Source: Lojkania enalia (lineage: Eukaryota > Ascomycota > Dothideomycetes > Pleosporales). From it: a DNA stretch of 15,501 nucleotides. The stretch covers positions 28,175 to 43,675 of the forward strand of contig ML986853.1 in NCBI GenBank assembly GCA_010094045.1, read 5' to 3'. This document shows positions 1 through 8,630 of the stretch, in pieces. Within the stretch, counting starts at the first letter, position 1, and each line of letters opens with the position of its first letter. Under the pieces are notes generated by a model, which saw nothing but the letters and a program-made list of their open reading frames with translations, was not told where the DNA came from and did no database searches. A program made the position numbers and the translations under genes.

Positions 1-192
1 AAGTTTAGTAACCTAAGTATATAATAGTACGTTTTTATATATTATATATATAGCACCCTTTATAAACTATTTAAACGCTTCTACTATTAAAATAGGTAAA
101 CTATCTAGGTGCTTTTAAACTCTTAATTAAATGTACGTAGATTAAGACCTAAATTTAATAGGATTACTTAGTATTTTTAACTCCTAAGGGGT
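1..192. other. AT-rich left flank, no gene recognised
   Basis: This is the sequence left of Element 1, rich in TA runs (for example 31-52) and poor in CpA and TpG, like the rest of the window. I see no open frame or known motif. Its last five bases (188-192) are the left target-site duplication of Element 1. It is most likely older RIP-degraded DNA that served as the insertion target, and it should once have been contiguous with the sequence that now begins at 6317. Confidence 0.5.
188..192. repeat. Left target-site duplication of Element 1 (GGGGT)
   Basis: These five bases directly precede the 5' LTR. The five bases directly after the 3' LTR (6317-6321) read GGAGT. The single difference is G to A, as expected if RIP acted after insertion. 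Five base pairs is the usual duplication size for Ty3/Gypsy integrases. Confidence 0.85.
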
Positions 193-495
193 TGTTACAG
201 TAATATTATAATACCTCTATACCTATACTACCCTTACTATAATACCCGAACCAGCTGCTAGTAACAGTTATCAGCTACTAGCTAGAATATAACCGACTTA
301 TCTTAACCACGATAGAGGAAGGTTTTACCGACCTAGCTAGCCCGTATAATAGTACAGACCTAGCCTTTATAAAAACCTATATAATATAGATATTTCTATT
401 CTTTACGCAATATTTTAATATTTATATATAGTATATAGTAATAGAGTTAACTACCTAAAGTACGATTAACTAACTGTATATAAGCGTCTGTAATA
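193..495 (+). repeat. 5' LTR of Element 1
   Basis: This 303-bp terminal repeat starts TGTTA and ends TAATA (probably TAACA before RIP, giving the usual TG...CA ends). It aligns end to end without gaps to 6014-6316 and to the reverse complement of 7940-8242. The start is fixed by the target duplication to its left. A TATA-like box sits 175 bases in. Gag appears to begin only about 30 bases after the LTR, so the primer-binding site must lie at about 496-513, but its sequence is too altered to name a primer or to tell tRNA priming from self-priming. Confidence 0.95.
368..374 (+). promoter_or_regulatory. TATA-like box in the LTR
   Basis: TATAAAA is found at the same offset (175 bases from the LTR start) in all three LTRs: 368-374, 6189-6195, and 8061-8067 on the minus strand. 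Its position inside the LTR and its survival in all three copies suit the core promoter of the element. In such AT-rich DNA a chance match is possible, and there is no direct sign of a transcription start. Confidence 0.45.
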
Positions 496-524
496 TTATA
501 TTATATTATCTACTATTATATACT

Positions 525-1560
525 ATAAACGAGAACGCGCTCGTTAATATACTTAAAGAGATCTAGGGTAAGCTAAACTCTTTATAGTAGAAGAACGAGA
601 TGTTTATAGAGGCCTTAATAACTTAGGAGAACCGCTATAAGTTAAACCTCGAAGTAATATAAAGGGAATTTAATAGCCGCTAAATAGTTACTCTTCTACT
701 AACTACTAGTATATTAACAGTAATAGAACTATTACCCGCCCTTAGCCTGACTTAGCCTATAGCCCTAGCTTCTAAACAGATATCTATATTAACTTCTAAT
801 CCGCCTAAAACTACGTATAACCTATATTTCCATTCCAACCACTTACCCGACCCTCTAATATTCTCTAGTAAATATTTAGAGCTTTTATGCTTTATTAGAA
901 AGCTCCGCTATAAACTAGAAGAAAATGCTAACTAATACCTAACTAAACGTACCCGCCTTCTATATACCTATTTCTACCTAGAATAAGATCTAGTAATATT
1001 AGTTAACCTATTAATAGATAAGGGTATTAACTCTATAGATAGCTTAGTCGCCTTTTTAGAATCTACCTATAGCGACCGGAATAAGAAGATTATAATATAG
1101 AGTAAGCTAGAGACTTTAAAATAAGGCTAAAGCAGGTTCCCTACTTACTTTACTAAATTCCAACGCCTGATTGTAGATACTAAATTAAATAAGACCGGAT
1201 AAATTGTATATTTCTAATGTTCTCTCTCTAATAAGCTCCGCCGTACTATAATTAATATTATAATACCTAGTACCCTAAATAACTATACTAACCTAATTTC
1301 CCTATATAATACTAATCTATATTACCTATCCGGTAACTACCGCAAATAACTAAAGTATTATACTACTTATTAGAAGGACCCGAATGCTATAGAATTTAAT
1401 ACTTCTAGCTATATATTTATAGGCTCTAATAAATAAAAAAGGTGCCGCCGTAAAAAACGCTATTATAAGTATAGTAGTAAGGGATATATTTTACTAGAAT
1501 ATAGTACCCCTCTACTATTAATCTGTTAAGGGTCTTAGAGCTCTACTATACCCTATAGAT
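525..1560 (+). pseudogene. Gag pseudogene of Element 1 (capsid plus CCHC knuckle)
   Basis: This is the structural Gag polyprotein of the chromovirus, which would form the virus-like particle and bind element RNA. One frame runs without indels from an ATA at 525 (likely a former ATG, followed by NENAL) through the capsid region to the knuckle, if in-frame TAG/TAA are read as mutated Gln/Trp codons. Around 1041-1190 it reads AFLESTYSDRNKK, then SKLETLK and RFPTYFTKFQRL, typical of the Retrotrans_gag core. A C-x2-C-x4-H-x4-C knuckle is recognisable at 1461-1502, but all four ligands are now Tyr (TGY or CAY changed to TAY). The C-terminal end is uncertain because stops are unreliable here. Protease follows in another frame (-1 relative to gag), which may be a natural frameshift or a later indel. 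Confidence 0.88.
1461..1502 (+). other. Ruined CCHC zinc knuckle of Gag
   Basis: The residues are YYKYSSKGYILLEY. Spacing is exactly C-x2-C-x4-H-x4-C if the four tyrosines at codons 1461, 1470, 1485 and 1500 replace Cys, Cys, His and Cys. Cys to Tyr is TGY to TAY (G to A) and His to Tyr is CAY to TAY (C to T), both RIP-type changes at TpG/CpA. The surrounding Gly and Lys residues fit retroviral-type knuckles. Confidence 0.85.
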
Positions 1561-1837
1561 CTTACTCTTAATCCTCTAACTAATCCTCTAACTAATTCTT
1601 AATACGTTTATTATCTTATAAATAAAACTATTATTCTTACTCCTAAACGCAGCTAGTCTTACCAACTAGAATATTATTAAAAGGTCTGTTCTAGAAGTAA
1701 ATTACTTCTTAAGACTATATCTATACTAAATCTCTATATATTTATAAAACTAGCCTCTATAGAAATAGTTATAGAACTACTAGATTCTAGCTTCTTTTTT
1801 AATCTATTAAGACTTAGTCTAGTAAGATATTAATATT

Positions 1838-1915
1838 CTTATTAATACTAGGGCTACTAGTTATAGCTATATCTATAGAGACCTCGTATATACCCTAAAA
1901 TTCTAAAAGATATAA
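1838..1915 (+). other. Retropepsin active-site region (DTG now NTR)
   Basis: The frame reads LINTRATSYSYIYRDLVYTLKF, where LIDTGATSYS is the expected active-site loop of an LTR-element aspartic protease. The catalytic Asp codon at 1844-1846 is AAT (was GAY) and the Gly codon at 1850-1852 is AGG (was GGG). Both are G to A changes and both abolish activity. This site places the start of pol after gag, in the frame used by the RT. Confidence 0.82.
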
Positions 1916-2639
1916 CTCTCGTATAACTTATACCTAATTAGCTTTAATAGAGAAGTCCTCTATAAGGGGACTATCTCCTACTTAGTTATCCTAACCCTCC
2001 GACACCTAAACTATTTAGAGATAGTATATCTCTATATAACTATATTAGAAAAATACTAGTTAATTTTAGAATAGCTATAGATATATAAGTATTATATAAA
2101 CCTAGACTATAAGAATAAATAGCTAGTCTTTACTACTAACTAATACCTAACTTAATACTTATAATCTACTAGTACTACTATCTACTAATAGGCTATTTAA
2201 ATAATTATTAAAGACTATAAACTACTTAAACCTAATATAAAAGAAGATTTTAAAATAATTAATTTACAACCCTTTTATAGCCTAAAACTTAGGTAGTACT
2301 ATTTAAAGCTCCGCCTATTAAACTATACCTAATATAATTACTAGCTGCTTAAAATACTATACTAGTTAAAAGAACCTAAAACTAAAACTAACCTAACTTT
2401 AAATAAAGATTATAGCTAAAAAGATTTATCTAAATCTAAATACTTAAAGTTTATACTACAGCTAAATATATATTATATAAGCGCTGTATTACTAGTCTAA
2501 CTCTCCTAATAACCTAACTATAAAATCTTCGCTATATTAATAGCTAATATTAATAAAGCTCTAGCCCTAAAAGTATATATTAACCCTATTACTAAAGTGC
2601 TTAAAGAATACTATAACCTATTATCCGTCTTCTTATATA

Positions 2640-3440
2640 AGGATGCGGATAAGCTGCCTAAACAATAACCGTACAATTATAAGATTAAACTAGAGAACGG
2701 TAAGTAAGCTAGCTTCGGTCTACTTTATAAGATGTTCTAGAATAAGCTGAAGGTATTAAAGAAGTATCTTAACGAGAACTTATCTAAAGGATTTATTAGA
2801 GTAAGCTTGTTACTAGTAGCTATATCTATAATCTTTATAAAGAAATCTAGAGGTAGTCTTTAATTCTATATAAACTATAGAGCCGTAAATGCTATTACTA
2901 TTAAGAACTAATACCCGATTCTACTAATCTAAGAAACGTTAACCTAACTTAGTAAGGCTAAATACTATATAAAACTCAATATTATTACCGCGTTTAATAA
3001 GCTAAGAATTACTAAAAGAGACGAATAGAAAACTACTTTTTATATATACTACGGGCTATTTAAATATCTAGTAATATCCTTTAGCCTAGTTAATACTCTA
3101 AGCACGTTCTAGTACTTTATAAATAATATATTAAAACTATACTTTAATATATTCTATACTACCTATATTAATAATATTCTAATATTTAGTAAGAATCTAA
3201 AGGATTATAAGTAGTATATCCGGCTAGTCTTTAAAGCCTTAAAAGTAAATAGTCTAAGCTTAATATAGATAAATATAAGTTTTACTAGTTAGAAATAACC
3301 TACCTAGAGTATATAATTACTATAGAAGAGATCTATATAGACTTAAAGAAGGTAGAGATAATTGTTAACTAGAAATATTCTAAGAACGTAAAAGATATTT
3401 GAGCTTTTATAGGCTTCGCGAACTTCTACTAATAATTTAT
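2640..3440 (+). other. Reverse transcriptase domain (YIDD now YINN)
   Basis: The frame shows a near-complete series of Gypsy RT motifs: LNENLSKGFIR (about 2768), IFIKKSRGSL, the FCVDYRALN-like block now read FYINYRAVNAITIKN, then YYIKLNIITAFNKLRI with the first catalytic Asp changed to Asn, then the GDEWKTAF-like block, then the catalytic box. The box reads TYINNILIFSKN, with both Asp codons (3170-3172 and 3173-3175) now AAT. Three active-site acidic residues are thus gone. A 1-nt deletion at about 3253-3259 moves the rest of the domain, including the NIDKYKF and TYLEYII stretches, into the next frame. Confidence 0.92.
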
Positions 3441-3549
3441 TAGCAACTTCTTATAGAAAGTCTCCCCCTTAGTAGTTCTAACTAAGAAGAATACTCGATT
3501 TAACTAGAATAATAGCTGTTAATATTCCTTTAACTACTTAAAGGATACT

Positions 3550-3870
3550 TTTATCTTTATACTAATTTTCTAATACTTTAACCCTAAACTACTAATAGTA
3601 GTAGAAGCTAATATATCCGATTTTATAACAGCTAGCGTGCTATCCTAGAGAGGTGCTAATAGTAAACTAAGACCTATTACCTACTTCTCTAAGCGTATAA
3701 ACTCTACTAAAGGCAACTATAAGATATATAATAAAGAACTACTCGTAATTATCTAATATTTTAAGTAATAGAGGCCCGAATTAGAAGGTGTAGTATTTCT
3801 TATAGAAGTGCTAAGTAATTATAAGAACCTATAGTACTTTATAATAATAAAGTAGCTAAACTACTAATAG
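3550..3870 (+). other. RNase H domain of Element 1 (first Asp lost)
   Basis: The frame reads LLIVVEANISDFITASVLS, then RPITYFSKRINSTKGNYKIYNKELLVII, matching the usual Gypsy RNase H pattern in which an ETDASD-like start is followed by a PVAYFSKK-like block and a NYxIYDKELLAII-like block. The first catalytic Asp of the ETDASD block, codon 3610-3612, is AAT (Asn), and the YDKE Asp is likewise Asn. The domain lies between RT and integrase, as in all Ty3/Gypsy elements. Confidence 0.85.
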
Positions 3871-4299
3871 GCCTATTAGTTAGAATATCTATTAAAGTTT
3901 AACTTTAGTATTATATACTAACCTAGAAAATTTAGAGAGAAGCTTAATACCTTAACTCGAAAGTTATAAGACGAATCTATATAAGAAGAGGCCTATAGAG
4001 GTTATTAATAGATATTATTTCGTCCTAAACTATTCTAATAAATAGAAGTAGGCTAACCGATTATAGAAATTATTAACGAAGGATACCTAAACGATAATCT
4101 AATCTAAAATACCTTAAAACTATTAAGAGAAGGAACCTATTAATTTAAGTTCCTAACTCTAGCTAATTATAAAGAGTATAACAACTAACTATACTACTAA
4201 GATTAACTTATAGTACTAGACTATAATAAGCTGAAGCTTAAGCTGCTATAAGCTATCTACAACTCGCTATCTAGTAGATACCCTAGTTAAGGAAAAACC

Positions 4300-4860
4300 T
4301 TAGAACTACTCTAGCACGAGTATTATTAGTTAAAGATATTCGACTTAGTATAATAATATATAAACTATTATTATATATACTAAAGAAATAAGACTTCTAG
4401 AGAGAAGTACTATAGATTACTAAAACCGTTGCCTATACCTAAACGAAGGTTTTAAGATATTTCTATAGACTTTATAACCGATCTACTAGAATTAGAAGGT
4501 TGTACGAATATTATAGTAGTAGTTAATAGGCTTAGTAAGTATAGACACCTAATACTATGCGTAAGAATCGAAACTCCTAATATTATCCGACTATTCCGTT
4601 GCTATATATAGGTTTACTATAGACTACTACGTACTATTACGTCTAACTATAGAATATAGTTTATTTTTACCTTCTATTAAGAGCTCTATAGATAGTTACA
4701 AATTAATATACATATATTAACCAGCTTCTATCTAAAGACTAATAGCTAGATAGAGAACGCTAATATAGTAATAGAATAAGTTCTCTAAGCCTATACCAGC
4801 TATAAATAAGATAACTAGATTAAATAGCTGCTAACAGCGTAGTTTAAAGTAAATAATATA
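4300..4860 (+). other. Integrase domain of Element 1 (D-D35-E, second Asp lost)
   Basis: The Zn-binding end is recognisable as NYYYIY followed by RNKTSRE, where both zinc Cys have become Tyr. The core reads ISIDFITDLLELEGCTNIIV, with the first catalytic Asp kept (codon 4468-4470). The second is in TSNYRIQF, where the expected motif is TSDRGSQF, so Asp is now Asn (codon 4645-4647). The Glu is kept in IENAN (codon 4753-4755). Spacing is 58 residues between the two Asp sites and 35 between the second Asp and Glu, as in retroviral and Ty3 integrases. The enzyme would have inserted the element cDNA into chromatin. Confidence 0.92.
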
Positions 4861-5354
4861 GTATCTAAATTAATAAAAGCTTCCCTATTTCTAGCCTACT
4901 TTAGCTAGCACCCTTAAATAGGCTTCGAGCTGTCTATAAGAATCTATTAACCGCTAAAATAGTCCCTAATAGCCTAGAAAGTTAATAGACTAGTTAATAA
5001 GATAAAGGATATTATAGAGTATATTAGAGAAGAACTTACCTAGGTATAAGCGCTCTAATAAGAGTACGCTAACCGTAAGCGCGTACTAGCCCCTAACTAT
5101 TAGGTTAGTAATCTAGTTTAGCTAGACGCTAGAAATATACGTATATGAAGACCGTTAAAAAAGCTTAACTAGAAGAATATAGGCCTCTATAAAGTTATTA
5201 CGAAGGTGTCCTCGTACGCTTATAGACTAAAGCTACTTAAATTAGCTAAAATATATCCTATATTCTATATATCGCTATTACAGCTAGCACCTAAGTTATC
5301 TAACTACTTGTCTAGTTAATAAGTATACAACCCTAAACCTATTAAGATTAATAG

Positions 5355-5540
5355 AGAACTAGAATACCTCGTCGAGCGAATAGAAAACCTCTACTATAAC
5401 TAATAGAGACGCCGGCACGAATACTTAGTTAAGTAGACTAGCTATTATAACCTAGAATAGTACCCGGCTAGTAACTTTGCTAAGATAACTACCATAGAAG
5501 ATTACTACGCTAGAAACCTAAATAAATAAGACCCGAATAT
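5355..5540 (+). other. C-terminal chromodomain of Element 1
   Basis: After a GPY/F-like segment (about 5165-5290, KNIGLYKVI ... AYRLKLLKLAKIYPIFYISLL), the frame reads LEYLVERIENLYYN, then RRRHEYLVK, then TSYYNLE and YPASNFAKITTIEDYYARN. This is the pattern of a retroelement chromodomain, which has an EYxVERI start and a YLVKWxGY core. It marks the element as a chromovirus, whose integrases are steered to heterochromatin by binding methylated histone H3. The aromatic cage is damaged: the Trp of KWTGY has become TAG. Confidence 0.88.
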
Positions 5541-5644
5541 AATATTACGTCTAGATTCTTAATTAGGCGCTAGAGTCTAATCTAAGTATATTTCTAGACG
5601 CCTATAATAATACTATACTAATATAATATTAGTAATAATACTAC

Positions 5645-5905
5645 TACTAATCCCTAGTATAGTACTATTATATAAACTAAACCAACCTAATCCCTAGTAT
5701 AGTACTATTATATAATAATAACCGGTTATACTAATATACCTACGACCTAACCTAATTCCTAGTATAATACTACTATAAGAACCGAACCGATCTAATTCCT
5801 AATATAATACTACTATTAACTACTAGTTACGCTAATATACCTATAATCTAACCTAATCTTTAGTACGGTACTATTATATAATAATAACTAATTATGTTAA
5901 TATAC
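5645..5905 (+). repeat. Tandem repeat array in the 3' non-coding region of Element 1
   Basis: A core of about 25 bases (consensus like TAATYCCTAGTATAGTACTA) occurs five times, starting near 5648, 5688, 5753, 5793 and 5853. The spacing alternates between about 40 and about 60-65 bases. This makes a higher-order unit of about 102 bases present two and a half times; the longer spacers share a stretch like AACTAGTTAYGCTAATATACCTA. The array lies between the chromodomain and the polypurine tract and is also present in Element 2. Its function is unknown: it could be a leftover of replication slippage or carry cis-acting sites. Confidence 0.85.
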
Positions 5906-6000
5906 TTACAACCTTAACTAATACTAGTATTAATAACTACTACTTAATTATAAATAACCTAAATATAATATAAAGACCTGACTTATAGGAGTTTATAACT

Positions 6001-6010
6001 AAAAGGGGGG
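6001..6010 (+). other. Polypurine tract of Element 1
   Basis: AAAAGGGGGG is separated by TAC from the first base of the 3' LTR. It is the primer site for plus-strand DNA synthesis in LTR retrotransposons. It has the same sequence in Element 2 (8246-8255, minus strand). It has no CpA or TpG and so would not be a RIP target. Confidence 0.9.
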
Positions 6011-6013
6011 TAC

Positions 6014-6316
6014 TATTATAGTAATACTATAATACCTCTATACCTATACTACCCTTACTATAATACCCGAACTAGCTACTAGTAATAGCTGTTAGCTACT
6101 AGCTAGAATATAACCGACTTATCTTAACTATAATAGAGGAAGATTTCGTCGACCCGACTAGCCTGTATAGTAGTACAGACCTAGCCCCTATAAAAATCTG
6201 TATAATATAGATATCTCTATTCTTTATACAATATTTTAATATTTATATATAGTATATAGTAATAGAGTTAACTACCTAAAGTGCGATTAACTAACTATGC
6301 GTAAGTATCTATAATA
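6014..6316 (+). repeat. 3' LTR of Element 1
   Basis: This 303-bp repeat aligns without gaps to 193-495. It starts TATTATAG where the 5' LTR has TGTTACAG. All differences I counted (about 36) are transitions, in both directions, so each LTR has lost bases the other retains. The right boundary is set by the target duplication at 6317-6321. Confidence 0.95.
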
Positions 6317-6321
6317 GGAGT
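6317..6321. repeat. Right target-site duplication of Element 1 (GGAGT)
   Basis: The five bases next to the 3' LTR match GGGGT at 188-192 except for one G to A change. The bases that follow (6320-6330, GTATTTTTAAC) also occur at 171-181, just left of the element. That may be chance or an older repeat at the target. Confidence 0.8.
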
Positions 6322-7939
6322 ATTTTTAACTATAAAAAGTATTAGTATATATAGTCGAACTTTAAACTTTAATAGTACTATATTTAGATTAAATAGAACT
6401 AGGCTAGCACTTTAAAAGCTACTAAGGATATTACTCTTTATAATTGCTGCGTTAAAAGCTACTTTAAAATAGAATAAAAACTCGATTTTTATAATATAGT
6501 TAATATAACCGTATATCAGCTACTCGACTTAGCGCTTATACGCAGTCTTTAAAGACGAGAAACAACCTATATCTAATAGCTATAGTAGATATAATAAATA
6601 TAGAGGTATATAGAGAGTAATAATATTCTTTTTCTTATAGAGCTGCCTGAATTTAAGTAAGTCGTAGCTCTTATATCTGTTAAGAATTAGCAATTAATAT
6701 ATACTAATAGTATAATCTTTTATATATATATTAAAGTACTTTAACTATTTAATACTAATATTATTTATTATTTAGCTATTATTAGTAACCTATATAGCCT
6801 AGGTTAGTATTAGAAATACGGCTCTATACTACTATACTACTGCAACTAAAAGGTACAAATAATTAATATCGCTGATTATAGGTGTAGAATAGTATATATA
6901 CCCTTATAGTTAGTAGAATATTATCTTCTTTATATTATATAGAGAGGTAGTAGGTACCTATAAAGATAATAAAAAGTAGTATTACCTATCCTATCGCGTT
7001 AATACCCTAGATAACTATAGTCTACTTATAATTATCTAGCTAGAGCTGCTTTAATTAATTCTATCTCTTAGAGCTAGTAACTACTATTTCTATTAATATT
7101 ATATTTATTATAAAGCCTAATTTATTAAAGTTATATATATTTTTATTAACAATATTATACTTAACCTTTATATTCTATATAAGGTAGAACTAGCCTCTTA
7201 TAACTTTAGAATTCTTATATTTAACTTTTAAATAGTTATACTTTTAATTAAATTTAACCTTAAGCTTAGGCGTATATTTAATAAAGTTCTCTACCTAGTT
7301 CTTTCTAACCTAGCTAGTAGAGTGTATAGCTAGCAGTAAATTAGCTATATCTTAAACAGTAGTAAGCTGCGGCGGAAATCTTCTTATATCTAGATCTAGT
7401 ATATACTAAACAATTACCCACTCTTTAATCTTACTAAGTTTTATTAAATTAGGCCGGTAATCGCGTTATAGAGCTATTCCTCGCCTTTATATACTAAGTA
7501 TACTTTAGAAGATATTATAGATTAATATAATACAACGTATAATTAGTATTATATCTTATTAAAGAGCTTAGAGTATAAGCTATATTCTAGCTTCTTTCTA
7601 AATTAATTCTATAGTTATTAGTTATAGTATAATATTATAAAGTATAATTATCGCGATTTTAATAGGATTTTAGTATTATAATTAGCTTACTTATACTATA
7701 CGTTATATTAGTTTCTATAAAAGCTTTTTTTTCTAGGTTATAGAGTTTTAGTACTAGTTTTTACTAAAATTATTTCTTAACTTTTTAAAAAGCTTTTTCT
7801 TATTTATTTCCCTATATAAAAGTAATATATTTCTTTAATAGTTAGGTTAAGGGTATAGTTATATTACTCTAATTATTTATAAAAGTTTAATAGAAGTTAT
7901 AAAATTCTATAAAGGATTAGATATCTTTAACTAACTTTA
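6322..7939. other. Decayed spacer between the two inverted chromovirus copies; content not recognised
   Basis: These 1.6 kb are as TpA-rich as the elements, which implies that the stretch was itself repeated and hit by RIP, but I find no LTR, TIR or transposase/RT motif. Several stretches read as protein without interruption for 20-40 codons. One frame (codon starts congruent to 2 mod 3) from about 6810 to 7670 can be followed without a frameshift if TAA/TAG are read as former Gln/Trp, including YRVNTLDNYSLLII near 6985 and LRRIFNKVLYLVLSNLASR near 7265. Other frames can be read in the same way over shorter spans, so this is weak evidence for coding. From about 7680 to 7939 it is T-rich with no visible frame. 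It could be part of an older transposable element or a RIP-killed duplicated host gene. Confidence 0.4.
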
Positions 7940-8242
7940 TATTATAGACGCTTATATATAGTTAGTTAATCGTATTTTAGGTAGTTAACTCTATTACTAT
8001 ATACTATATATAAATATTAAAACGTTATATAAAGAATAGAGATATCTATATTATATAGGTTTTTATAGAGGCTAGGTCTATACTACTATATAGGCTAGTC
8101 GGGTCGGTAAAACCTTTCTCTATTATAGTTAAGATAAGTCGGTTATATTCTAGTTAGTAGCTAATAGCTATTACTAGTAGCTAGTTTAGATATTATAGTA
8201 AGGGTAGTATAGGTATAAAAGTATCGCGGTATTACTATAATA
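7940..8242 (-). repeat. 3' LTR of Element 2
   Basis: This 303-bp LTR is the reverse complement of the Element 1 LTRs, of the same length and without gaps. In + strand view its left end is TATTATAGACG (LTR end) and its right end CTATAATA (LTR start). The TATA-like box is kept at 8061-8067. It carries its own set of transitions relative to both LTRs of Element 1, so it was mutated independently. Confidence 0.94.
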
Positions 8243-8245
8243 GTA

Positions 8246-8255
8246 CCCCCCTTTT
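8246..8255 (-). other. Polypurine tract of Element 2
   Basis: CCCCCCTTTT on the + strand is AAAAGGGGGG on the element strand. It stands three bases from the LTR start, exactly as in Element 1. It shows that the LTR at 7940-8242 is the 3' one and fixes the orientation of this copy. Confidence 0.9.
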
Positions 8256-8354
8256 AGTTATAAGCTCCTATAAGTTAGGTTTTTATATTATATTTAGGTT
8301 ATTTATAATTAAGTAGTAGTTATTAATACTAGTATTAGTTAAGATTGTAGGTAT

Positions 8355-8630
8355 ATTAATATAATTAGTTATTATTATATAATAGTACTATATTAGGAGT
8401 TAGACTAGGTTATATATATATTAACACAACTAGTAGTTAATAGTAGTATTATATTAGAGATTAGGTTAGTTCAGTTCTTATAGTAGTACTATACTAGGGA
8501 TTAGGTTAGGTTATAGGTATATTAGCGCGACTAGTTATTATTATATAGTAGTACTATACTAGAGATTAGGTTGGTTTAGTTTATATAGTAGTATTATACT
8601 AGGGATTAGTAGTAGTATTATTACTAGTAT
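8355..8630 (-). repeat. Tandem repeat array in the 3' region of Element 2
   Basis: This is the counterpart of the array at 5645-5905. Five cores like TAGTAGTACTATACTAGGGATTAGG occur here in the same order and with the same alternating short and long spacing. Since copy number and layout agree between the two insertions, the array was already in the parent element and has not expanded or contracted since. Confidence 0.85.

Larger units (their letters stand above)
1700..5607 (+). pseudogene. Pol pseudogene of Element 1 (PR-RT-RH-IN-chromodomain)
   Basis: This is the degraded polyprotein that carried the enzymes for reverse transcription and integration. Aspartic protease, RT, RNase H, integrase and a C-terminal chromodomain can be read in order with TAG/TAA taken as former Gln/Trp codons. 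Protease and RT share one frame (codon starts congruent to 2 mod 3). From about 3259 on, RNase H, integrase and chromodomain are in another frame. Comparison with Element 2 shows that a single base is missing in Element 1 at about 3253-3259, so the shift is a deletion and not programmed frameshifting. The last coding triplets are followed by TAATAA at 5605-5610, present in both copies. The 5' limit is approximate because no start is visible. Catalytic Asp residues are lost in protease, RT, RNase H and integrase. Confidence 0.9.
193..6316 (+). mobile_element. Element 1: complete RIP-inactivated Ty3/Gypsy chromovirus
   Basis: This is a full-length LTR retrotransposon of 6,124 bp. It has two 303-bp LTRs (193-495 and 6014-6316), a polypurine tract (6001-6010) next to the 3' LTR, and imperfect 5-bp target duplications outside (GGGGT and GGAGT). 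The domain order gag, protease, RT, RNase H, integrase, chromodomain is that of Ty3/Gypsy chromoviruses. All coding parts carry many TAA/TAG codons where glutamine or tryptophan is expected, plus lost catalytic residues, so it cannot move by itself. The two LTRs differ at about 36 positions by my hand alignment, all transitions and without indels. That is what RIP makes and not ordinary drift, so LTR divergence cannot be used to date the insertion. A second copy lies inverted at 7940-13557. Confidence 0.96.

Noticed and set aside
496..513. Primer-binding site of Element 1 (tRNA or self-priming)
   Set aside because: The position is forced by the LTR end, but the sequence is almost only A and T and matches no primer I could name.
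1560..1840. Programmed -1 frameshift between gag and protease of Element 1
   Set aside because: Gag and protease are in different frames, but no slippery site can be recognised after RIP, and a later indel is equally possible. Element 2 lacks this region, so it cannot be checked here.
5645..5905. Regularly spaced repeats that could suggest a CRISPR-like array
   Set aside because: Spacing alternates, spacers are themselves repeated, and the array sits inside a eukaryotic retrotransposon and recurs in the second copy. It is a tandem repeat of the element.
6810..7670. A long reading frame in the spacer as a true gene
   Set aside because: It needs many stop codons to be read as Gln/Trp, other frames can be read in the same manner over shorter spans, and no family motif is visible. 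Described as unresolved instead of called as a pseudogene.
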